From the NCBI GenBank assembly GCA_003516705.1, contig DPCJ01000073.1:1-20584 (forward strand): 20,584 nucleotides of DNA, read 5' to 3'. Position 1 is the first letter of the stretch; each line of letters starts with the position of its first letter. The notes under the pieces are model-generated. The model was not told the DNA's origin. It searched no databases and saw only the letters and a list, made by a program, of their open reading frames with translations. The translations under genes and the position numbers were made by a program. The DNA is from Prolixibacteraceae bacterium (GTDB lineage Bacteria; Bacteroidota; Bacteroidia; Bacteroidales; Prolixibacteraceae). This document shows positions 1 through 6,435 of the stretch, piece after piece.

Positions 1-11
1 CTCAGTCTGAC

Positions 12-30
12 CGTCACCCTGAGACCTCGA
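12..30. repeat. REP-like fragment (CACCCTGAG half)
   Basis: CGTCACCCTGAG followed by ACCTCGA resembles one arm of the CACCCTGAGC...GTCGAAGGGTG type of extragenic palindromic repeat found in many Bacteroidota genomes. The matching arm is not adjacent. A GTCGAAGGGTG piece occurs at 151-161 in inverted orientation. The resemblance is recalled, not searched. Confidence 0.4.
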
Positions 31-132
31 TTAAATGAATTTAATTTTTTAATAAAATGACAGTAAAAAAGCGGCAAATAAATATGTTTAATAACTTTCA
101 TTAATCTATTGTATATTAGCTTATTAATTGAC

Positions 133-164
133 TCTGTCATTAGCAGCGAAGTCGAAGGGTGTTT
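133..164. repeat. REP-like fragment (GCGAAGTCGAAGGGTG)
   Basis: The stretch TCTGTCATTAGCAGCGAAG, followed by TCGAAGGGTGTTT, closely resembles the flavobacterial/Bacteroidota extragenic repeat of the form GTCATTCTGAGCGAAGTCGAAG. The left arm is degraded (TTAGCAG in place of TTCTGAG), so the palindrome would fold poorly. It is probably a decayed copy at the border of a transferred segment. A genome-wide count of the core GCGAAGTCGAAG would decide. Confidence 0.45.
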
Positions 165-387
165 AAAATGTCTTTTCATTGATTTTATTCTTAACTAAAC
201 GACATTGTATCATAAATTCAGAAATTCTTTTCATCAAATTTTAACTCTTGTATCACTGCTCTCTGAAATGAATGGTTACAATTTAATTTCATCAAAAACT
301 AAACGCAATCGTTTTATTCTTTTATTTTTGTGTTTTAGGACTTTTATTTCTTTAACTCACTGATTATTAAATCTAACTTTATCCAAT

Positions 388-1707
388 ATGCAAATTCATA
401 ATTTTGGAACTAAACTTAACAGTGCTAAATACCATAACATAGTATCTGTAGACTTTTTATCCAAGAAAACGATATTAGATGCAGAATTAATATTCTTTGA
501 TATTGAGCATGTGCATAATTCATTGTTATCTAAAATAAAAGAAAACTATTTATCAAAACAATCTCAGATTACAGAACAACAACGAAATCATGATGCAAAA
601 TTTAAGCATGAAATTTTTGAAAAGATAATTGACCGTAAAAAACAATTTAATGAGTTTTTTGAAATCGGAAGAATACTAATAATCACGAATCCAAAATTTT
701 TGAGAATTGATTTTGATTTTCAAGATAAACCATATGAAATCGATTTGATAAATTGTTTTGACATAACAAAACCAAGTATCGTTGAATGTACAGGAAATAA
801 TATTGAAATTATAAGTAATCAAAGTATTGAGTCCAAGTTCGAAATTTTCTTAAGTAGATTAGAATATAACTTTTATCTAAAAGAACCAAAGGGAATACCA
901 CTTATGTACATTAAGGATACAAATTATCTTTTATCAGAATATTACAAAATTAAAAATGGCTTATTAATTATTCTTCCCAGTTTTACTGGGATAAGAATTG
1001 AAGAAGATTATTTAATTGATGCGGTAACTGAGCTCAAACCAATTTTGTTAGAGTATTCAAATGTTGACAAACAAGAAATTCCGAACTGGGTCAAAAGTTA
1101 TTTTTTACAGGGAGAAAAAGAAGAATTTGAAAAACTCGAAAATTTAAAGAAACAAGAAATCGAATTAAGAAAAGCAATTGACGAATCGAATAGCATGATA
1201 TCCAATTTTAACTTCTACAAAGCATTATTCAGTTCTGATGGTAACACATTAGAAAGTGTAGTTAAGAAAGTTTTATCTGATTTTGGATTCGAAATTATTC
1301 AACAAGATAATAAACGAGATGATTTGATTTTAAAGGATGGAGAGAATGTAGCTGTAATTGAGATAAAAGGATTATCAAAAAGTGCTGGAGAGAAAAATGC
1401 AGCCCAGTTGGAAAAATGGGTTTCCAATTATATTACTGAAAATGAAGTAAAACCCAAAGGAATACTGATAGTGAATACATATAAAAACCTCCCTATAGAG
1501 GATAGAAAAGAGCAAGACTTTCCAACCCAAATGTTACCTTACACAAAAAGCAGAGAACATTGTTTAATAACAGGCATACAACTTTTATGCATATATACAG
1601 ATTTTAGAAATGGAAATTTGAATAAGGAGAAAATCTCGAAATTTTTATTCAACACTGTTGGTGAGTTGAAATATACTAACGATTTAAGTTTGTTTGTAAT
1701 GAAATAA
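388..1707 (+). CDS. PD-(D/E)XK nuclease-like protein with coiled coil
   Basis: 439 residues, not assigned to a named family. The C-terminal part looks like a restriction-endonuclease-fold domain: a helix (ESVVKKVLSDFGFEI) precedes D311/D312 in RDDLIL, and a beta-strand then carries E325-I-K327 (VAVIEIKG). This is the D...ExK arrangement of PD-(D/E)XK nucleases. A charged, coiled-coil-like stretch (about 243-275) joins it to an N-terminal region (1-240) that I do not recognise. There is no signal peptide, so it should be cytoplasmic. The gene is far more AT-rich than its neighbours (by hand, 12 of 60 bases are G or C in 601-660, against 34 of 60 inside fabI at 3841-3900), suggesting transfer. 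No methylase, helicase or toxin partner is next to it within the window, though the left side is cut off. It could be an orphan defence effector or part of a system lying to the left. The nuclease-fold call is moderately sure; the biological role is unknown. Confidence 0.7.
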   Translation: MQIHNFGTKLNSAKYHNIVSVDFLSKKTILDAELIFFDIEHVHNSLLSKIKENYLSKQSQITEQQRNHDAKFKHEIFEKIIDRKKQFNEFFEIGRILIITNPKFLRIDFDFQDKPYEIDLINCFDITKPSIVECTGNNIEIISNQSIESKFEIFLSRLEYNFYLKEPKGIPLMYIKDTNYLLSEYYKIKNGLLIILPSFTGIRIEEDYLIDAVTELKPILLEYSNVDKQEIPNWVKSYFLQGEKEEFEKLENLKKQEIELRKAIDESNSMISNFNFYKALFSSDGNTLESVVKKVLSDFGFEIIQQDNKRDDLILKDGENVAVIEIKGLSKSAGEKNAAQLEKWVSNYITENEVKPKGILIVNTYKNLPIEDRKEQDFPTQMLPYTKSREHCLITGIQLLCIYTDFRNGNLNKEKISKFLFNTVGELKYTNDLSLFVMK

Positions 1708-1804
1708 GAAAAATTGTAAAAGGAGAGTTTTCCATATAAATCCCCTGCATTAATCCTATTTTCAAATACCTTTGATTTTTGGTTTTTTGCAAACTACCCC
1801 TCAA

Positions 1805-3172
1805 TTACAAATCCCCTCTGTCAATCAAATAAATAAACGAAGCCATAGCGGCACTACCCAACTGGAATTCGCGGAGGTGGACTTGTTCAAAAGTATCGTA
1901 ACCCGAATGGTGCACATCAAAATACCGCTGCATTTCGGGAATGAACGACGAAAGCGGTGTGCCGAATTTTGCCAGCGGACCAATGTCAACGCCACCGCCG
2001 CCTTTTACAAAATCATCTATTCCGTAAGATTCGAAATATTTTTGAAGCGCCAGCATTTTTTCGAGCCTGCCGTCGGGTGCCGAAATACCAAAACCTTTGG
2101 GCATGTATGCGCCACGGTCGGCTTCGAGGGCAAAATAATGTTTTTCGTTTTTCAGTTCAGCCTGGCGGGCATATTCCTTGCCGCCGGTTTGCGCCACTTC
2201 CTCATCCATAAAAGCCACTGCGCGGATGGTTCTTTTGGGCTGGATTCCCAGCTCTCGGAAAATCCGTAAAACCTCGATGCTTTGCATGGTTCCGGCGCCA
2301 TCGTCGTGTGCACCCTCGCCGGTTTCCCAGGCGTCGAGGTGACCGCCAATCGTAATAATCTGGTCGGAAAATTCTGAACCTTTGATTTCGCCAATTACAT
2401 TGTACGAAACTGAATCGGGCAACTGGTAACTGGTAGTTCGAAACGAAAATTGTATTTCAGAATTACTTTTCAATGTTTTGCTTAACAAATCGGCGCCTTT
2501 TGTACTGATGGCCACGGCGGGAATTTTCGGAATTGTATCGTTGTAACGCATCACACCAGTGTGTGGAAAATTATCGGAAGCTGTTGTTAGCGACCGCACC
2601 ACAACACCCACTGCACCAAACCTTGCCGCCTGCGCTGCACCCTGACTGCGTTGGTCACCGGCACCACCGTATGCAGCAAATGTGTTTATCAAAGTCGGGT
2701 CCATCGGGCGGTTGAAAAAAACAATTTTGCCTGCAATATTTTTTGTACCCAACGTTTCCAGTTCTTTAAAACTGTGAACTTCAACCACCGGCGCAATCAA
2801 ACCCTTTTCACCTGTGCCTATTGACATTCCAAGCGCAGAAACCGGAACTTCAGTTTTATCGTTTTGGCCAGCAATAATAAAAGCTTTTTCGGCTTCTCCA
2901 CGTACCCAACGCGGAACTTGCACGGGCTGCTTTTCAACCCTGTCGAGTTGCATTTGCTGCATCAGTTCAGCCGTAAAATCAACAGCTTTGTTGGCTTCGG
3001 GTGTGCCTGTAATTCTGCCTTTGTGGTTTTTACAAAGCAACCGCAAATTATGGTATGCCGTGGTATCGGTCAGCGCCTCATCAAAAATTGCTTTTACAGT
3101 TTTTTCCTCCTGCGAAAAAGCGGTTGCTGTTACTATCAGAAAACCAGCTGTTAACAGAGATTTTAATTTCAT
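1805..3172 (-). CDS. Secreted M28 family zinc metallopeptidase with PA-like insert
   Basis: 455 residues from the internal ATG at 3172. That start is preferred over the in-frame ATG at 3214 because it opens a clean signal peptide (MKLKSLLTAGFLIVTATAFSQ); the 14 upstream residues would spoil it. The M28 di-zinc site is intact in this numbering: H279-x-D281 in GGHLDAW, D290 in HDDGAG, E324-E325 (general base and ligand) in MDEE, D352 in EADRG, and H421/H422 in DVHHSGYD. Residues about 110-240 separate the N-terminal part from the catalytic core and resemble a protease-associated insert, as in carboxypeptidase Q-like M28 enzymes. Likely role: periplasmic or exported aminopeptidase/dipeptidase. 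It stands alone, convergent with the nuclease-like gene and divergent from fabI. Substrate specificity cannot be read from the sequence. Confidence 0.9.
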   Translation of the reverse strand: MKLKSLLTAGFLIVTATAFSQEEKTVKAIFDEALTDTTAYHNLRLLCKNHKGRITGTPEANKAVDFTAELMQQMQLDRVEKQPVQVPRWVRGEAEKAFIIAGQNDKTEVPVSALGMSIGTGEKGLIAPVVEVHSFKELETLGTKNIAGKIVFFNRPMDPTLINTFAAYGGAGDQRSQGAAQAARFGAVGVVVRSLTTASDNFPHTGVMRYNDTIPKIPAVAISTKGADLLSKTLKSNSEIQFSFRTTSYQLPDSVSYNVIGEIKGSEFSDQIITIGGHLDAWETGEGAHDDGAGTMQSIEVLRIFRELGIQPKRTIRAVAFMDEEVAQTGGKEYARQAELKNEKHYFALEADRGAYMPKGFGISAPDGRLEKMLALQKYFESYGIDDFVKGGGGVDIGPLAKFGTPLSSFIPEMQRYFDVHHSGYDTFEQVHLREFQLGSAAMASFIYLIDRGDL

Positions 3173-3389
3173 CGATATCAGGTTAAAAAACCCGAAAATA
3201 CAAACATCGTACACTAAATCGCTTTATGACGGAAAATAAATGCACAGAATTAATTTTTCGAACCAATTCGAACATTTTTTGAGTTAATAAGTTAAATAAC
3301 CCTGTAAAGCTTCAGTTTTAAACCTGAACCGAAACAATTTATTTAAACTCAATTAATTTTGCACAACGAATTTACTTTAAACAAAAAAT
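3173..3389. promoter_or_regulatory. Divergent promoter region, M28 peptidase / fabI
   Basis: 217 bases between two divergent starts. On the plus strand TAATTTTG (3354-3361) is a perfect match to the Bacteroidota -7 consensus TAnnTTTG, 28 bases before the fabI ATG; no good -33 TTG is seen. On the minus strand a weaker TATTTTCG lies a little upstream of the peptidase start. No operator-like repeats or riboswitch-like folds were noticed. Confidence 0.45.
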
Positions 3390-4256
3390 ATGAGTTACAA
3401 CCTTTTAAAAGGAAAGAAAGGCATCATTTTCGGGGCATTAAATGAAGATTCAATTGCCTGGAAAGTTGCCGAAAAGGCTTACGAAGAAGGCGCACAGGTG
3501 ATATTAACCAATGTTCCGGTGGCACTGCGCATGGGCGAAACCCAGAAACTTGCCGAAAAACTGAACACAGTGGTAATTGGCGCCGACGCCACCAATGTTG
3601 ACGACCTGAATAATCTGTTAAGCCAGTCGATGGAGATTTTCGGCGGAAAAATCGATTTTATTCTTCACTCGATAGGTATGTCGCCCAACGTGAGAAAAGG
3701 GCGCCATTACAGCGACCTCGATTATAATTTTCTTGAAAAAACGCTTGATATTTCGGCTGTGTCGTTTCACAAGGTTTTGCAAACCGCCCGGAAACTTGAT
3801 GCCATCAACGAGTGGGGCTCGGTGGTTGCGCTTTCATACGTGGCGGCGCAGCGTACTTTTTATGGGTACAACGATATGGCCGACGCCAAATCGCTGCTCG
3901 AATCGATTGCCCGCAGTTTTGGTTATATCTACGGACGTGAGCGCCATGTGCGGGTGAATACCATTTCGCAGTCGCCAACAGTTACCACTGCCGGCAGCGG
4001 GGTAAAAGGATTTGACAGATTGCTCGACTTTGCCGAGCGGATGTCGCCACTGGGCAATGCCACTGGCGATGAGTGTGCGGATTATTGCATCACACTTTTC
4101 TCTGACCTCACCAAAAAGGTGACGATGCAAAACCTTTTCCACGACGGCGGATTTTCGAATATGGGTATGAGTTTGAGCGCATTACAACAATACGAAAAAG
4201 GGCTGCACAAAAACTGTCATTGCGACGATCCGGAAGACGGGCATAAATACGATTAA
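3390..4256 (+). CDS. fabI: Enoyl-[acyl-carrier-protein] reductase FabI
   Basis: 288 residues. It catalyses the last, NAD(P)H-dependent reduction of each fatty-acid elongation cycle in the cytoplasm. It is an SDR-fold protein with the FabI hallmarks: the N-terminal nucleotide-binding segment GIIFGALNEDSIAW (FabI-type spacing, not the classical GxxxGxG), HSIGMSP after strand 4, and the catalytic Y150...Y160-x6-K167 (SYVAAQRTFYGYNDMADAK). The loop SQSPTVTTAGSGV corresponds to the SAGPIRTLAASGI substrate-loop segment of E. coli FabI, and FHDGGF marks the C-terminal core. It is about 26 residues longer than E. coli FabI because of a polar C-terminal tail with H273, C276, H277, C278 and H285. It is monocistronic, with its own promoter-like element upstream and a strong terminator after it. 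Function is near certain; the tail's role is unknown. Confidence 0.96.
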   Translation: MSYNLLKGKKGIIFGALNEDSIAWKVAEKAYEEGAQVILTNVPVALRMGETQKLAEKLNTVVIGADATNVDDLNNLLSQSMEIFGGKIDFILHSIGMSPNVRKGRHYSDLDYNFLEKTLDISAVSFHKVLQTARKLDAINEWGSVVALSYVAAQRTFYGYNDMADAKSLLESIARSFGYIYGRERHVRVNTISQSPTVTTAGSGVKGFDRLLDFAERMSPLGNATGDECADYCITLFSDLTKKVTMQNLFHDGGFSNMGMSLSALQQYEKGLHKNCHCDDPEDGHKYD

Positions 4257-4322
4257 AAGAAAACCCCTCACTGCCTCCCCGAGAGGAGGAGATAAAACAA
4301 AACGTTGAGTATAAAATAAGTG

Positions 4323-4354
4323 AAAACCGTTCTGAAAAATCAGGGCGGTTTTTT
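4323..4354 (+). terminator. Rho-independent terminator after fabI
   Basis: Near-perfect hairpin: 4323-4335 (AAAACCGTTCTGA) pairs with 4340-4352 (TCAGGGCGGTTTT) as 13 pairs including two G-T, around an AAAA loop. It runs directly into a T tract (4349-4354). It lies 66 bases after the fabI stop codon and before the promoter of the next gene, so it isolates fabI transcription. A weaker 5-pair hairpin (CCTCC/GGAGG, 4274-4289) lies just upstream and has no T tract. Confidence 0.88.
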
Positions 4355-4437
4355 GTTATAAAACAGGTGACCAATCGTCTTTAAATTCAGTTAACACGAT
4401 TTCAAAATTTTTAAAATTTATTTGCTTTTCGATTTAT

Positions 4438-4445
4438 TAATTTTG
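4438..4445 (+). promoter_or_regulatory. Promoter -7-like element (TAATTTTG)
   Basis: Perfect match to the Bacteroidota TAnnTTTG element, 17 bases before the ATG at 4463. The nearest TTTG (4421-4424) is only 13 bases upstream, too close for the usual -33 spacing. The identical octamer precedes fabI at a similar place, which raises its credibility slightly. Confidence 0.35.
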
Positions 4446-4462
4446 CTGAAAAAATAGAAACC

Positions 4463-5059
4463 ATGAAACCATATTTTATCATAACATTGATGCTTTCAAC
4501 CGCATTTCTGAATGTAACCGCTCAGGTTAATAAACCTGAGGAAAAATCCATCGTCAACAAGGAGTTTGACGAAGATGGAAATCTCATAAAATATGACTCT
4601 ACTTTTGTGTGGAGCTGGAATGGCGACAGCGCTTTTCAGTTTGATTTTCCAATAAACGGTTTTTTTGCCGGCAAAGATTTTCCGGGATTTGATGAGTTTA
4701 TGATGGATTCGGTATTCTCCCACCACTTCAACAAACAATTTTTCAATTTCGAACCTTTTGAAAATGATGATTTTTTCGAACAGTTCGGACAGCAATTCCC
4801 CGATTCAGCTTTTTCACAGCATTTTAAATTTTTTGGCGACTCGGCTTTTGTTTTTCCCTTTGGTTCAGACAACAGCTTTGAAAATTTCTTCCAGGGAGAT
4901 TTTGAAGCAATGCATAAAGAAATGATACGCCACTTTGGTAACATGCCAATGGGAACTCCACGTTTTGAATCGGAAGAACAGGAAAAAGCATGGCAGGAAC
5001 TGATGCAAAAACAACAAAAAGAGAAAGAGGAATTACTGAAAAAGTGGAAGGAAAACTAA
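4463..5059 (+). CDS. Secreted phenylalanine-rich protein of unknown function
   Basis: 198 residues, family not recognised. It begins with a signal peptide (MKPYFIITLMLSTAFLNVTA, then Q). The mature middle part (about 40-165) is extraordinarily rich in Phe: 35 of the 198 residues by hand count, mixed with Asp, Glu, Gln, Asn and His. The motif DS[AV]F recurs four times (GDSAFQFDF, MDSVFSHHF, PDSAFSQHF, GDSAFVFPF), which suggests a degenerate repeat. The C-terminal about 40 residues are a highly charged helix (EEQEKAWQELMQKQQKEKE...). There are no cysteines and no membrane segment after the signal peptide. It should be periplasmic or outer-membrane associated. It has its own promoter-like element and ends only 4 bases from the convergent susD. 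The reading frame is intact and the composition is deliberate-looking, but no function can be inferred. Confidence 0.75.
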   Translation: MKPYFIITLMLSTAFLNVTAQVNKPEEKSIVNKEFDEDGNLIKYDSTFVWSWNGDSAFQFDFPINGFFAGKDFPGFDEFMMDSVFSHHFNKQFFNFEPFENDDFFEQFGQQFPDSAFSQHFKFFGDSAFVFPFGSDNSFENFFQGDFEAMHKEMIRHFGNMPMGTPRFESEEQEKAWQELMQKQQKEKEELLKKWKEN

Positions 5060-5063
5060 CTGT

Positions 5064-6434
5064 TTAATAATCTTTGTTCTGTTCCATGTTTTTGTTGGCA
5101 TTTAACTCAACTCTCGGAATCGGGAAGGCCACGTTGTAGCTTCCGTATTTTGGCCCTCCGTGGGTTTGTTTTATCGGGTCAACAAGCGGAATGTCGCTGC
5201 CTGTGCGCACCAAATCATCGAACCTGAACCCTTCGAAACAAAGTTCTCTGCGACGCTCTTTCAAAATATTTTCTTTTGTGATCTCAGTATATGGCGCTGC
5301 ACCTCTTTTTGCCGGAACCTGGTTCAAAATATCGATGGCATCAGTTTCTCCCAACTCAAATTTGGCTTCTGCAAGTATTAAAATCTGTTCCTCAATTCTG
5401 AAAAGTGCAACGTTATCAGAAAAATCTGCTGAGGGGTATTTCCCCAGGTTTCTCAGTCTTTTCTTCCCTGCAACAGTTTCGTAACCAATCATGGCTCCCG
5501 ATTTTCTGACATCCTCATCATCAAAAATTGTCAGCAGGTTATCAAGTACTTCAATATCGCCATATTGCGCACCACGGTAAATCATCTGCAACCCGTTCAC
5601 TCCCAGATTATCGCTTGCACTAAAAGCAAGTTCGAAAATTGAGTTGGTATTGTTTTTTGTTTTCCATGAACCAACAAAGTTTGGTGAGTCAACCACCGAA
5701 AACTTACCTGAACCAATCACCGCAAGCGCTGCTGATTTTGCTTTTTCCCATTCTTTAAAGTAAAGTGCAACGCGTGCTTTTAAAGCATACCCTGCAAAAG
5801 TTGAAATCTGTTGTTTTGTCTTCGGGTTGTTGGCTTCTGTCATTAAAGCCAGTCCTGTTTCAATATCTTCAAAAATAGCCATTCGGTTTTCATCGACACT
5901 GTTTCGTGCGGGAGCAGTTTGCCCGCTTACATACGCTTTTATGTAGGGAATTCCGAGATTTCCGCCAGTGTGTTGCTGACCGAAAAGTTTCAGAAGGTCG
6001 AAATGTGCCAAGGCCCGGGCAATGTACGCTTGTCCGATAACTTGTCTGATTTTTTGCTGATCGCCTTCAATTTTTAAAGGGTCCTGCCCGATAATAATAT
6101 TACACGAGGCAATTACAGCATACATTGCATCCCACGGTCCGTTGGAGGCGTCGGGACTGACTTTCATTGCAGCCTCACTCATAAACCTGCCCGACCTTCC
6201 GTTTGCAAAACAATTGTCAGCCCGTACTTCGCCATAAATTATCAGGTTTCGGCCATAATAAGTTGTAACAGTCATCCTGTCGTAAATACCATTGGCAATT
6301 CCCTGTAAATCTTCAAGGTTGCGGATATTTGTAGCAATGTCTTTTTCGTTCGAAACCACAGGATCGAGATCATTTAACGAACACGATGTCAGAACGGTTA
6401 ATGCAGTTATTATAATCCAGATTTTAGTTCTCAT
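5064..6434 (-). CDS. SusD/RagB family outer-membrane glycan-binding lipoprotein
   Basis: 456 residues. A lipoprotein signal ends in the lipobox LTSC, with C18 as the predicted lipidated residue, so it should sit on the outer-membrane surface. SusD-family features are the helical TPR-like segments (about 131-152 QVIGQAYIARALAHFDLLKLFG region and 213-243), the conserved ERRRELCFEGFRFDDLVR region (394-411) and the canonical ending PIPRVELNANKNM...QNKDY. SusD proteins cap the paired SusC barrel and help capture oligosaccharides. The start lies one base after the susC stop (6436), implying translational coupling. No glycoside hydrolase follows; the gene instead ends 4 bases from a convergent gene. 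Ligand unknown. Confidence 0.93.
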   Translation of the reverse strand: MRTKIWIIITALTVLTSCSLNDLDPVVSNEKDIATNIRNLEDLQGIANGIYDRMTVTTYYGRNLIIYGEVRADNCFANGRSGRFMSEAAMKVSPDASNGPWDAMYAVIASCNIIIGQDPLKIEGDQQKIRQVIGQAYIARALAHFDLLKLFGQQHTGGNLGIPYIKAYVSGQTAPARNSVDENRMAIFEDIETGLALMTEANNPKTKQQISTFAGYALKARVALYFKEWEKAKSAALAVIGSGKFSVVDSPNFVGSWKTKNNTNSIFELAFSASDNLGVNGLQMIYRGAQYGDIEVLDNLLTIFDDEDVRKSGAMIGYETVAGKKRLRNLGKYPSADFSDNVALFRIEEQILILAEAKFELGETDAIDILNQVPAKRGAAPYTEITKENILKERRRELCFEGFRFDDLVRTGSDIPLVDPIKQTHGGPKYGSYNVAFPIPRVELNANKNMEQNKDY

Positions 6435-6435
6435 T

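Larger units (their letters stand above)
1..387. other. AT-rich non-coding flank
   Basis: No convincing gene is visible in this stretch. It is strongly AT-rich, like the gene that follows and unlike the rest of the window. It holds two fragments resembling a repeated extragenic palindrome (about 12-30 and 133-164, listed separately). A perfect match to the Bacteroidota -7 consensus TAnnTTTG lies at 323-330 (TATTTTTG), about 58 bases before the ATG at 388, but I see no -33 TTG at a suitable distance. In such AT-rich DNA this match could be chance. The base composition suggests the stretch belongs to the same acquired segment as the nuclease-like gene. Confidence 0.6.

Noticed and set aside
1772..2269. 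Open frame of 165 codons on the plus strand opposite the M28 peptidase
   Set aside because: It lies wholly over the well-supported M28 gene and its translation is low-complexity basic sequence without any recognisable motif; it is an antisense shadow.
3173..3214. Fourteen-residue N-terminal extension of the M28 peptidase from the ATG at 3214
   Set aside because: It would put MYDVCIFGFFNLIS ahead of an otherwise perfect signal peptide starting at 3172.
4274..4289. Short CCTCC/GGAGG hairpin just after fabI
   Set aside because: It has only five pairs and no T tract; the strong hairpin at 4323-4352 explains termination better.
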